A stretch of DNA of 64,000 bases, taken from contig NZ_JBNJLK010000001.1 of NCBI RefSeq assembly GCF_051195255.1, positions 248,001 through 312,000 of the forward strand, in the 5' to 3' direction. Under the pieces are notes generated by a model. The model made no database searches. It saw only the letters and a program-made list of their open reading frames with translations, and was not told the DNA's origin. Positions 1 through 7,815 of the stretch are shown here, piece by piece (position 1 is the first letter of the stretch; every line of letters starts with the position of its first letter). This DNA is from Falsirhodobacter sp051195255 (GTDB lineage Bacteria; Pseudomonadota; Alphaproteobacteria; Rhodobacterales; Rhodobacteraceae). The position numbers were made by a program, and so were the translations under genes.

Positions 1-2
1 CC

Positions 3-1427
3 AAGAACGTCAAGCGGCTGGTGCAGCGGATCGGGCGGGCGAACCACCGCTACAACGCGCCGTCGAAAGCGCTGCTGATCCCCGCCAACCGGTTCGAGGT
101 GGTGGAATGCGTGGCCGCCCTGCAAGCGGTGAAGGCCCATGATCTGGACGGGGAGCCGCGCGGGCGCGGACCTCGCGACGTGCTCTGCCAGCACATCCTC
201 GCCACCGCCTGCGCCGGCCCGTTCAAGGCGGACACCCTGTTCGCGGAGGTGCGCACCGCCGGCCCCTATGCCGGCCTGACGCGGGCGGAGTTCGACGACT
301 GCCTCGATTTCTGCGCGACGGGGGGCTACGCCCTGGCCGCCTATGACCGCTGGCGCCGGCTGATGGAGCGGGAGGGCAAATGGCAACTGCGCGATCCCCG
401 ATCCGCGCTGGTGATCCGCCAGAACCTTGGCACCATCGTGGACACGGACAAGCTGAAGGTCCGCTTCAAGGGTCGCGGCGGCGCCCCCTTGGGCGAGGTG
501 GAGGAGATGTTCGCCGCCAGCCTGACCAAGAACGATACCTTCCTTCTGGCGGGCCAGATCGTCCGCTACGAAGGTCTGAACGAGCTGACGGTGGAGGTGA
601 CACGCTCCCCCGCGAAAGAGCCACGGGTGGCGATGTATGGCGGGGTAAAGGCCCCGACCTCGGTCCTGCTGACGCACCGCATCCTGCAGATGTTCGAAAC
701 GGGCGACTTCCGCGCCCTGCCCCGCCACACCGTCGAATGGCTGACCCTGCAGCAAGAGGTGTCGCGCCTCCCCACGGAACACCGCCTGCTGATCGAAACG
801 TTCCCCGATGCGGGCCGCGAGTACATGTGCGTCTACGGCTTTGCCGGCCGGCACGCGATGCAGACGCTGGGCCTTTTGCTGACGCGGCGGATGGAGGTGG
901 CGGGCCTTGCCCCCCTGGGCTTTGTTGCCACCGATTACGCCGTCCTGATCTGGGGGCTGGAGCAGGTGACCGATCCCGCCCCCTTGTTCGACCCGACCGA
1001 CCTGCGCGAGGGGCTGGAAACGTGGCTGCACGGCAACGCCGTGATGAAGCGGACCTTCCGGAACTCCGCCGTGATCGCGGGACTGATCGAGCGTACGCAT
1101 CAGGGGCGGCGCAAGTCCGGGCGGCAGGCGACGTTCTCGTCCGACATCCTCTACGACACGCTGCGCCGCTACGACCCCGATCACCTGATGCTTCAGGTCA
1201 CGCGCGAGGAGGCGGAGCGCGGGCTGGTGGATTTCGGCCGGATCGAGGAGATGCTGACCCGCGTCCACGGCCAGATCGACATGATCCGCCGCGACCGCGT
1301 CACGCCCTTGGCCGCGCCCCTGATGCTGGAACGCGGACGCGTCCCCGTGGCGGGCGCGGGCCGCGAACGCCTGATGGAGGCGGAGGCCGAACGCCTGATG
1401 GCGGAGTCCGGTTTGTCCACTTTGTAA
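3..1427 (+). CDS. Ligase-associated Lhr-type DEXH helicase, C-terminal part (5' end outside window)
   Basis: The frame is open from the left edge, so the visible 474 codons are the C-terminal part of a longer helicase. The first visible residues hold the motif VI sequence QRIGRANHR (arginine finger region of superfamily 2 helicases). The following region has the winged-helix and core-domain composition of the Lhr-like family that usually sits with an ATP-dependent DNA ligase, an exonuclease and PdeM in a DNA-repair cluster. The ATPase motifs I-V must lie upstream. The gene ends in TAA, and the next 177 bases hold no recognisable gene before hemF, so the pdeM gene often found downstream is not there. 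The family call rests on motif VI and overall resemblance; it could not be checked by a search. Confidence 0.8.
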   Translation, partial: KNVKRLVQRIGRANHRYNAPSKALLIPANRFEVVECVAALQAVKAHDLDGEPRGRGPRDVLCQHILATACAGPFKADTLFAEVRTAGPYAGLTRAEFDDCLDFCATGGYALAAYDRWRRLMEREGKWQLRDPRSALVIRQNLGTIVDTDKLKVRFKGRGGAPLGEVEEMFAASLTKNDTFLLAGQIVRYEGLNELTVEVTRSPAKEPRVAMYGGVKAPTSVLLTHRILQMFETGDFRALPRHTVEWLTLQQEVSRLPTEHRLLIETFPDAGREYMCVYGFAGRHAMQTLGLLLTRRMEVAGLAPLGFVATDYAVLIWGLEQVTDPAPLFDPTDLREGLETWLHGNAVMKRTFRNSAVIAGLIERTHQGRRKSGRQATFSSDILYDTLRRYDPDHLMLQVTREEAERGLVDFGRIEEMLTRVHGQIDMIRRDRVTPLAAPLMLERGRVPVAGAGRERLMEAEAERLMAESGLSTL

Positions 1428-1572
1428 GTGATGCCGATGATCCCTCTCGGTCACCAGCCGTTCCAGAACCGCATGCCCCTGACGGCAGGGACGCTCCCGT
1501 TGGCCGGGAGAGTGTCCAGCTTCACCCTGCCGGAACGCAGCCGGGCGGCGATGAAGCGCCATGAAAGACTCG

Positions 1573-1596
1573 AAGGCGCCCGATCAGGGCGCCTTT
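1573..1596. terminator. Hairpin between the convergent helicase and hemF genes
   Basis: Perfect 9-bp inverted repeat AAGGCGCCC - GATCA - GGGCGCCTT in the 177-bp gap (1428-1604). On the minus strand it follows the hemF stop codon; the flanking A/T residues make it a plausible bidirectional terminator, although the T tract is short (TTT on the plus strand). Nothing else in the gap looks coding. Confidence 0.6.
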
Positions 1597-1604
1597 CCGC
1601 CGGA

Positions 1605-2459
1605 TCAGGGCCAGCGGGCCAGGGGCGGCAGGCTCATCAGCACGGCGTTGGGGTCGTGGCCGGATTCCAGGCCGAATTTCGTCCCCCGATCATAGACGAG
1701 GTTGTATTCCGCATACAGCCCGCGATGGATCAGCTGCGTTTCGCGGTCGCTTTCGTTGAAGGGCGTGTCGCGGCGGCGGTCGACCAGCGGCAGGAAGGCC
1801 AGAAGGAAGGTCCGCCCCACCTCTTGCGTGAAGGCGAAATCCGCCTCCCAGTCGCCGGTGTTCAGGTCGTCATAGAAGATGCCGCCCACGCCCCGCGCGC
1901 GCTTGCGGTGGGGGATGAAGAAATACTCGTCCGCCCAGGCCTTGAAGCGGGGATAGTAGCTGCGGTCGTGCCGGTCGCAGCCCGCGCGCAGCGTGTCGTG
2001 GAACTGGGCCGTGTCCTGATCGTATTCGATGCAGGGGTTCAGGTCCGACCCGCCCCCGAACCACCAAGCATTCGGCGTCCAGAACATGCGGGTGTTCATG
2101 TGGACGGCCGGACAATGCGGGTTCTGCATATGCGCCACAAGGCTGACGCCCGAGGCCCAGAAGCGCGGATCGCTTTCGATCCCCGGCACCCCGCGCGAGG
2201 CCATGGCCTTGGCCGCCCCCGCCGACAGTGTCCCGTGCACTGTGGAGATGTTGACGCCAACCTTCTCGAACAGGCGGCCGCCGCGCATAACGCTCATCCG
2301 GCCTCCGCCACCGCCCTCGGCGCGGGTGGTCGGCGTCACCTCGAACCGGCCGGCAGGCGCGGAGGAGGTGGTCGAGTCCTCCGCCGCTTCGAAGGCGGCG
2401 GTGATGGTGTCGCGAAGCTGGTTGAACCAGTCCGAGGCGCGGGTCTTGAATTCGTCCAT
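1605..2459 (-). CDS. hemF: Oxygen-dependent coproporphyrinogen III oxidase
   Basis: Cytoplasmic enzyme converting coproporphyrinogen III to protoporphyrinogen IX by oxidative decarboxylation of two propionates, in haem and bacteriochlorophyll synthesis. The 284-residue product carries the family blocks RMSVMRGGRLFEKVGVN (about 54-70), the His-containing ISTVHG, the VHMNTRMFW strand and the NPCIEY segment, and its length fits the family. The start at 2459 is chosen because AAGGAGT lies about 7 nt upstream; the frame stays open for another 63 codons but without a good ribosome site. It is divergent from a small lipoprotein gene with 100 bp between them. Confidence 0.96.
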   Translation of the reverse strand: MDEFKTRASDWFNQLRDTITAAFEAAEDSTTSSAPAGRFEVTPTTRAEGGGGGRMSVMRGGRLFEKVGVNISTVHGTLSAGAAKAMASRGVPGIESDPRFWASGVSLVAHMQNPHCPAVHMNTRMFWTPNAWWFGGGSDLNPCIEYDQDTAQFHDTLRAGCDRHDRSYYPRFKAWADEYFFIPHRKRARGVGGIFYDDLNTGDWEADFAFTQEVGRTFLLAFLPLVDRRRDTPFNESDRETQLIHRGLYAEYNLVYDRGTKFGLESGHDPNAVLMSLPPLARWP

Positions 2460-2510
2460 GGCAAGCACTCCTTGGACCGGATTCGTAGCAGGAACGCCCT
2501 TCAAGGACCA

Positions 2511-2539
2511 TTGGAAGCGCCACGTGCCCACGCTATATT
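2511..2539 (+). promoter_or_regulatory. Sigma-70-type promoter for the small lipoprotein gene
   Basis: TTGGAA at 2511-2516 and TATATT at 2534-2539 are separated by exactly 17 bp. Transcription would start near 2546, about 14 nt before the ATG at 2560. Read directly from sequence; activity not shown. Confidence 0.55.
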
Positions 2540-2559
2540 TCGTCGCAGTGGAGGATCCG

Positions 2560-2970
2560 ATGAAAGCCCTGTTCGTCTTGCCCCTGATGGCGGCCCTTGC
2601 CGCCTGCGCCACCCCCCGCGAACGCTGTGTTTCCGAAGCGACCCGCAACCTGCGCGTGGTCGACCGCCTGATCGTGCAAAGCGAGGCGACCTTGTCCCGC
2701 GGTTATGGCGTGGAACAGTATCAGGTGACGCGCCCCACTTGGCGGCAATGCGGCTGGTACCCCGTGCGCACCCGCAAGGGCGACATCGTGCGCGGCGCCC
2801 CCCGCATGTGCTGGGACGACGAGATCGAGACGCGGGAACGCGCCGTCGCCGTCAACCTGAACGAAGAAGCGGCGACGCTGAAAAGCCTGCGCGACAAGCG
2901 GGCCAGCCTTGCGCGCACGGCCAACACGGCCGTGGCGCAATGCGCGGCGACCTATCCCGCCACGCGCTGA
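2560..2970 (+). CDS. Small lipoprotein of unknown function
   Basis: A 136-residue protein beginning with a lipoprotein signal: charged MK, a hydrophobic stretch and the lipobox ALAAC with the lipidated Cys at residue 16. The mature part holds four further Cys residues and a C-terminal helix rich in Glu/Lys/Arg that may form a coiled coil. GGAGG precedes the ATG by 5 nt. No family is recognised. The last 19 bp overlap the 3' end of the convergent methyltransferase gene. It is predicted to sit in the periplasm on one of the two membranes. Confidence 0.8.
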   Translation: MKALFVLPLMAALAACATPRERCVSEATRNLRVVDRLIVQSEATLSRGYGVEQYQVTRPTWRQCGWYPVRTRKGDIVRGAPRMCWDDEIETRERAVAVNLNEEAATLKSLRDKRASLARTANTAVAQCAATYPATR

Positions 2971-3914
2971 CGGATCGGACCGTCGGCACGGATCACGCGG
3001 AAGGCGCTGTCTCCGGCAATCTCCTCCACCTTGCGGAAGCGGGCATCCAGAACCTCGCGGTACGGCAAGTGGCGATTGGCAACCAGCCACAGCGTCCCGT
3101 CCGGCACCAGCATTCCTGCCGCCGCCAGAACGAAGGCCATGCCGAGCCGCGGATCGGCGTCGCGGGCCACATGGAAGGGCGGGTTGCAGATGACGTGATG
3201 GCCCAGCTGGTCGGGCCGGAACGTCGTGGCGTCCGCCCAGTGGAACCGCGCGCGTTCGTCCGGAACGTTCATCCGGGCGCAGGCCAGCGCGTCGGCCTCC
3301 GCCTCCACCAGGTCCACCTGCCTAGCGCCCTTTTCCAGCGCGGCGCGGGCCAGAAAGCCCCATCCCGCGCCCAGATCCAGAACCCGGCCTTTCAGGGCGG
3401 GCAGTGCCTGCGCCAGCAGAACCGATCCGCGATCAGGGCCATCGGCGGAAAAGACACCGGGAAGCGTCTGGAACCCCTCCACCATGGTTGGGCGGGCGGC
3501 CCAGTCCGACAGATCGGCGCGGAAGGTGAACAGCTTGCCATGCGCCTTCACCACCGGCTCCGACACCTCGCCCCGCTTGCGCAGGTCCTTCAGGATCGAA
3601 TCGACGCCGTCCGTCTTCTGCCCGTCCACCACGGCCAGTTCGGCGCGCGACGCACGTTCCAGCATCGCATGGGCGTGGGCCTTGGCGCGCGGCAGGCAGA
3701 CGATCACGGTTATCGCATCTTCGGGACAGTCGGTGGCGACCTGCCAGCCCTGGGCCGCGAAATGGTCGTGATCCGGCTTGAAGCCCGTTACGACGGTCAC
3801 CCGCTCTTTCGGCAGGGCGGTCAGGTCATCTCCAATACGCGGGCGCAGAACGGCGATCCGCCCTTCCGGCAGGTCCAGACTGCCAAGGGCAAGCTCCAGT
3901 CGGGCTGATCGCAC
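2952..3914 (-). CDS. rsmC: RsmC-like 16S rRNA (guanine-N2) methyltransferase
   Basis: A 320-residue class I SAM-dependent methyltransferase. The N-terminal half (about 1-140) resembles the degenerate methyltransferase-like domain of RsmC; the C-terminal half is catalytic, with the SAM-binding motif DLGAGWG at 180-186, an acidic residue after the second strand (LVEAEADAL) and the base-amino methylation motif NPPF at 244-247. RsmC modifies G1207 of 16S rRNA; whether this enzyme has the same target is inferred from domain layout only. The GTG start lies immediately after the clpS stop codon, so the two genes are probably co-transcribed. RlmG is the main alternative. Confidence 0.8.
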   Translation of the reverse strand: MRSARLELALGSLDLPEGRIAVLRPRIGDDLTALPKERVTVVTGFKPDHDHFAAQGWQVATDCPEDAITVIVCLPRAKAHAHAMLERASRAELAVVDGQKTDGVDSILKDLRKRGEVSEPVVKAHGKLFTFRADLSDWAARPTMVEGFQTLPGVFSADGPDRGSVLLAQALPALKGRVLDLGAGWGFLARAALEKGARQVDLVEAEADALACARMNVPDERARFHWADATTFRPDQLGHHVICNPPFHVARDADPRLGMAFVLAAAGMLVPDGTLWLVANRHLPYREVLDARFRKVEEIAGDSAFRVIRADGPIRQRVAG

Positions 3915-4259
3915 TTATTCTTCCTTTTCCATCGTGCATTGCAGCGGGTGCTGGTGGCGGCGGGCGAAATCCATCACCTGCGCCACCTTGGTTTCCGCCA
4001 CCTCATGGCTGAACACGCCCACGACCGCGAGGCCCTTCTTGTGGACCGTCAGCATGATCTCGAACGACTGGGCGTGCGACAGGCCGAAGAAACGTTCCAG
4101 CACGTGGACCACGAATTCCATCGGCGTGTAGTCGTCGTTCAAAAGCAGCACCTTGTACAGCGGCGGGCGCTGCGTCTTCGGCTTGGTCTTCGTCAGGATC
4201 GAAGCGTCGTCGCCCGGCTGATTGGGCGATCCGGCCATGAAAAGCGGAGTGATTGCCAT
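3915..4259 (-). CDS. clpS: ATP-dependent Clp protease adaptor ClpS
   Basis: ClpS delivers N-degron substrates to the ClpA-ClpP protease. The 114-residue product has the signature NDDYTPMEFV at 41-50 and the following helix VVHVLERFFG, then the conserved VHKKGLAVVGVFSHEVAETK region. The first 30 residues are a variable tail. The start at 4259 is preceded by AAGGG about 9 nt upstream; an internal ATG at 4238 would remove 7 residues and has no ribosome site. A downstream methyltransferase gene starts at the next base. Divergent from the HAD hydrolase. Confidence 0.95.
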   Translation of the reverse strand: MAITPLFMAGSPNQPGDDASILTKTKPKTQRPPLYKVLLLNDDYTPMEFVVHVLERFFGLSHAQSFEIMLTVHKKGLAVVGVFSHEVAETKVAQVMDFARRHQHPLQCTMEKEE

Positions 4260-4300
4260 GAAAGCGGGCCCTTGACGGTTCACGGAGGGGGATGGAATGG

Positions 4301-4306
4301 AATATA
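4301..4306 (-). promoter_or_regulatory. Possible -10 element for clpS
   Basis: On the minus strand this reads TATATT, about 41 nt before the clpS start. A T-rich hexamer (TTTTTC) lies 17 bp further upstream but is a poor -35 match, so this is only a candidate. Confidence 0.3.
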
Positions 4307-4338
4307 GCCCATTCAGCGGCCGGGAAAAAGGGGGACAC

Positions 4339-5049
4339 ATGCTGACGACCATCGGCTTTGACGCGGATGACACGCTGTGGCGCAATGAAAGCTTCTTCCG
4401 GCTGACGCAGGACCGCTTTGCCGAACTGCTGGCGGACCATGCCCCGGCGGACCACCTGCACGACCGGTTGCTGGAGGCGGAGCGCCGCAACCTTGGCCGC
4501 TACGGCTTCGGGGTGAAGGGATTCACCCTGTCCATGATCGAAACCGCGATCGAGGTGACGGAAGCCCGCATCCCCGCCGGCGTCATCGCCAAGATCCTGG
4601 CCGCCGGGCGCGAGATGCTGGCCCATCCCGTCGAACTTCTGCCCTATGCCCGCGCGGCGGTGGAGGCGGCGGCCCGGACCCACAAGGTGATTCTGATCAC
4701 CAAGGGCGACCTTCTGGACCAGGAACGCAAGTTGGCGGCCTCGGGCCTCGGCGATCTGTTCCACGCGGTGGAGATCGTGTCGGACAAGACGCCGGCCGTG
4801 TACGCCCGCCTGTTCGCGCGTCATGGGGACGGGGCGGAGCGGGGAATCATGGTCGGAAACTCCCTCAACTCCGACGTGCTGCCGATGCTGGCGGCGGGTG
4901 GCCATGGCGTGCATGTGCCCCACGGGCCCGTCTGGGCGCTGGACCACGCCGACCCGCCCGAAGCGGGACCCTGCTTTCACGAATTGACCGATCTGGGCGG
5001 ACTTCCGGCACTTCTTGCGACGCTGGACACGGCGGGCACATCATCTTGA
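4339..5049 (+). CDS. HAD-superfamily hydrolase
   Basis: A 236-residue soluble phosphatase-like protein. HAD motif I is DADDTLW at 8-14 (nucleophile and acid/base Asp residues), motif II is the Thr in LITKGD, and motif IV is GNSLNSDV. The cap is all-helical, as in subfamily I enzymes. The substrate cannot be told from sequence. The ATG at 4339 is preceded by AAGGGGGA at good spacing; an in-frame ATG 42 bp upstream lacks one. Downstream is a 134-bp spacer before the carboxypeptidase gene. Confidence 0.9.
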   Translation: MLTTIGFDADDTLWRNESFFRLTQDRFAELLADHAPADHLHDRLLEAERRNLGRYGFGVKGFTLSMIETAIEVTEARIPAGVIAKILAAGREMLAHPVELLPYARAAVEAAARTHKVILITKGDLLDQERKLAASGLGDLFHAVEIVSDKTPAVYARLFARHGDGAERGIMVGNSLNSDVLPMLAAGGHGVHVPHGPVWALDHADPPEAGPCFHELTDLGGLPALLATLDTAGTSS

Positions 5050-5128
5050 CCGCACGCGACGTCACGAAAATGCCAGAGGAATAAGGGTTCCGACAGGGGC
5101 GGCCCTGTGTTACCGTTTCCTGGACAAA

Positions 5129-5152
5129 GCCCCTTCGATCAATGAAAGGGGC
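5129..5152 (+). other. Hairpin in the 5' region of the carboxypeptidase gene
   Basis: Inverted repeat GCCCCTT (5129-5135) / AAGGGGC (5146-5152), 32 nt before the start codon. It could be a 5' UTR stem or a weak terminator of the HAD gene; no T tract follows. Confidence 0.35.
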
Positions 5153-5183
5153 GTCCAAGGCAGGAACAGACAAGGGACAGGCG

Positions 5184-6578
5184 ATGACTTCGCTTCTGGG
5201 GCAGTGTGTCCGTATCACGCTTCTCGCCGCATGGGTGGCCATTGGGCTGGCCGGCATGGCGCGCGCCGCGCCTTACGCCGCCTACGTCATGGACGCGCGC
5301 ACCGGTGAGACACTTTATTCGCAAAACGCCGAGACGCCACTGAACCCGGCGTCCCTGACCAAGATGATGACGCTGTACATCGCGTTCCAGTCCATCCAGC
5401 AGGGCAAGGTCACGCTGGACACGCTGGTCACGGTGTCCAAGAACGCGGCCTCGCAGCCGCCGTCGCGTCTGGGCCTGCGCGCCGGGCAGAAGATCGCCCT
5501 GCGCTACCTCATCCGCGCGGCAGCCGTGAAATCGGCCAATGACGCGGCCTCGGCCATCGGCGACGCCCTGGGCGGGAACGAGGAAGCCTTTGCCCAGATG
5601 ATGACGCGCACGGCGCGGGCGCTGGGCATGCCGAACTCCACCTTCAAGAACGCGAACGGCCTGACGCGGGCGGGCCACCTCGCCTCGGCCCACGACCTTT
5701 CGACGCTGGGGCGGCACCTGTTCTTCGACTTCCCGCAATATTACAACCTCTTCTCGCGGCGCACCACGGATGCGGGCATGGCCACCGTGGCCAGCACCAA
5801 CCGCCGCTTCCTTGATGCCTATGAAGGTGCGGACGGGATCAAGACGGGCTACACCTCGGCGGCGGGCTTCAACCTGACGGCCTCGGCCCTGCGCGGCAAC
5901 GTCCGGATCATCGCGACGGTCATGGGCGGCACCTCCACCGCCGACCGGAACGCCAAAATGACGAAGCTGCTGGACATGGCTTTCCAGAAGGCCCCGTCCA
6001 ACGCGCCGATCATCCCGCCCCCCGCGCCGAATTATTCGGGCACCTCCGCGCCGCTGGTCGCCAGCGCGCCGCAGGCCACGGCACCTTCGCCCGCAGCACC
6101 GGCCACGTCGGAGGCCACCACGATGGCCAGCTCCCTGCGCCCGCGCCTGCGGCCGGGCATGGCGGGTGCGGTTGACGAAGGCACTGTCCAGGTCGCCTCG
6201 GCCGCGCTGCCCGCCACGGACACGGCGTCGATCAACGCGGCCGTCGCGGCCGCCGCCGCCGAACCCCTGCCCTTCGAGGTCATCGCCGAAAAGATCGCCG
6301 AACCCCAACCGCAGGAGGTGGTGACGATGGTTTCCACCTCGGGCGGGCGTCACTGGGGGGTGAACGTGGGGCGCTTCAATTCCAGCTATGCCGCCGACCG
6401 GGCCATGACGCAGATCGCCCTGACCGAAAGCGCCTCGCTGAACGAAGGGCTGCGCAAGATCGTGAAGCGGGCGGACGGGTATGACGCGAACATCATGGGC
6501 CTGTCCGAAGATCAGGCCAGCCTTGCCTGCCGACGGCTGAGGGCCAGGTCGCAGGAATGCTTCGAGATCGGACCGTAA
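5184..6578 (+). CDS. Secreted D-alanyl-D-alanine carboxypeptidase with C-terminal SPOR domain
   Basis: Low-molecular-weight penicillin-binding protein (PBP5/6 type) that trims the terminal D-Ala from peptidoglycan pentapeptides in the periplasm. A signal peptide ends near ARA (residue 28). The serine-peptidase motifs are SLTK (57-60, catalytic Ser57/Lys60), SAN (117-119) and KTG (220-222). After residue 280 comes a long Ala/Pro-rich linker, then a SPOR-like repeat (about 390-464, beginning near WGVNVGRF), which usually targets proteins to denuded glycan at the septum. The start at 5184 follows AAGGGACAG; an in-frame ATG 42 bp upstream would put 14 charged residues before the signal peptide. 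D-Ala released by this class of enzyme is a possible source for the D-amino-acid genes at 38.6-41.5 kb. Confidence 0.93.
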   Translation: MTSLLGQCVRITLLAAWVAIGLAGMARAAPYAAYVMDARTGETLYSQNAETPLNPASLTKMMTLYIAFQSIQQGKVTLDTLVTVSKNAASQPPSRLGLRAGQKIALRYLIRAAAVKSANDAASAIGDALGGNEEAFAQMMTRTARALGMPNSTFKNANGLTRAGHLASAHDLSTLGRHLFFDFPQYYNLFSRRTTDAGMATVASTNRRFLDAYEGADGIKTGYTSAAGFNLTASALRGNVRIIATVMGGTSTADRNAKMTKLLDMAFQKAPSNAPIIPPPAPNYSGTSAPLVASAPQATAPSPAAPATSEATTMASSLRPRLRPGMAGAVDEGTVQVASAALPATDTASINAAVAAAAAEPLPFEVIAEKIAEPQPQEVVTMVSTSGGRHWGVNVGRFNSSYAADRAMTQIALTESASLNEGLRKIVKRADGYDANIMGLSEDQASLACRRLRARSQECFEIGP

Positions 6579-6582
6579 CGCG

Positions 6583-6614
6583 AAAGGCCGGGCTTCAGCC
6601 CGGCCTTTGGTTTT
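6583..6614. terminator. Strong bidirectional terminator inside the convergent gene ends
   Basis: Perfect 11-bp stem AAAGGCCGGGC - TTCA - GCCCGGCCTTT followed on the plus strand by GGTTTT. It ends the carboxypeptidase transcript. On the minus strand the TGA stop of the glycosyltransferase lies in the loop (6595-6597), so half of the stem encodes its last residues. Confidence 0.85.
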
Positions 6615-7815
6615 CCACGAAGGCGATCATGCGCGGCAGGCAAAGGCCGTGCAGATCGTAACGCTCCTGCACCGTCCGCCGCGCCGCCGCCCGCAGATGG
6701 GCGAAACGTTCCGGCTCGGCCAGCGCCTCGGTCAACACCTCGGCCCAGCGCGGCACGTCGAAGAAATCGACGATCAGCCCATTTTCACCGTCGCGGATCA
6801 CCTCCCGCACCGGGGCGGTGTCGGACCCGACGACCAGCGCCCCCGCCGACATCGCCTCCAGCATCGACCAGGACAGCACGAAGGGATAGGTCAGATAGGC
6901 ATGCGCCCGCGTGACCTGCATCAGGCTGCGGAACACGGGATAGGTCACATGGCCGGTGAAATGCACGCGCGACAGGTCGATGCGATCGCGCACCTCGTCC
7001 AGGATCAGGTTGCGCCAGGTTCCCGTTTCCGGCGCGCGGCCATAGCTGACGCCGTCGGCGCCCACGATCACCACCTGCGCCTCCGGGCGCGCCTTCATGA
7101 TCTCGGGCAAGGCCCGCATGAAGATGTGATACCCGCGATAGGGTTCGAGGTTGCGGTTCACCAGCGTCAGAACCTCATCCCCCGCGCGCAAGGTGGGTCC
7201 GTCGGGCAGCGTCACCACCGCGTCCGGATCGGGCGCCATGCGGGCGGTGTCGACGCCGTCATGGATCACCTCGATCATGCGGCGCAGGGCGGGGGGATGG
7301 GTGTCCGCCTGCCATTGCGTCGGCGACAGGCCTCCATCGGCGTGCAGAAGCGCCTGCCCCAGATGCGCGGCGCGTCCTTGGGCGATCATCACCTGATCGA
7401 ATCCGGCCTTGTTCCATTCCGTGTCGAAGCCCACGTCCTGACCCACGCCGTTGTAGTAGAATTCGGCGTAAACGATCAGCCGCGCCTCGGGCCAGACGGA
7501 CTTCAGGAACAACGTTTCCCCCCAGCCGGAATGGCCGAAGATGACATCGGGCACATACCCCTCCGCCCGCATCTTCCGGGCCGCGCGGGCCGCGATCACC
7601 CCCCGGTCGCTGTGGGTGGTGAAGTTGCGGCCCAGGCGCGTCGCACCCGCATCGACCGGTTCCGCCTTGAAGGTGTAGGAGGTTCGGGGAAAGCCCGCGT
7701 CGCGCGGGTTGCGCGCGTCCGTCAGAACGCGGATGTCGTGGCCGCGCGCGGCCAGCGCCGGCGCCAGGTGCAGGAACTGCCCCGGATAGTTCTGATGCAC
7801 GAACAGGATCTTCAT
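6595..7815 (-). CDS. Glycosyltransferase, GT4-like (GT-B fold)
   Basis: A 406-residue cytoplasmic glycosyltransferase. The N-terminal Rossmann half starts MKILFVHQNYPGQF. The C-terminal half has a family-4-like donor-site region, with VIVGADG, the strand VHFTGHV and the acidic stretch around SWSMLEAMSAGALVVGSD followed by ENGLIVDF. Substrates are unknown. Its ATG overlaps the stop of the upstream yejF gene (ATGA), so it is almost certainly translated from the yej message. This link between a peptide importer and a glycosyltransferase is not explained by either family. Confidence 0.88.
   Translation of the reverse strand: MKILFVHQNYPGQFLHLAPALAARGHDIRVLTDARNPRDAGFPRTSYTFKAEPVDAGATRLGRNFTTHSDRGVIAARAARKMRAEGYVPDVIFGHSGWGETLFLKSVWPEARLIVYAEFYYNGVGQDVGFDTEWNKAGFDQVMIAQGRAAHLGQALLHADGGLSPTQWQADTHPPALRRMIEVIHDGVDTARMAPDPDAVVTLPDGPTLRAGDEVLTLVNRNLEPYRGYHIFMRALPEIMKARPEAQVVIVGADGVSYGRAPETGTWRNLILDEVRDRIDLSRVHFTGHVTYPVFRSLMQVTRAHAYLTYPFVLSWSMLEAMSAGALVVGSDTAPVREVIRDGENGLIVDFFDVPRWAEVLTEALAEPERFAHLRAAARRTVQERYDLHGLCLPRMIAFVENQRPG

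Noticed and set aside
1428..3908. 826-codon open frame on the plus strand
   Set aside because: It runs antisense to hemF and the RsmC-like gene and through the lipoprotein in another frame. Its composition (Arg/His/Gln-rich) is that of a shadow frame in GC-rich DNA.
4260..4338. TTGACG at 4272 as a -35 for the HAD gene
   Set aside because: The nearest -10-like element (AATATA) is 23 bp away, too far for a normal promoter.
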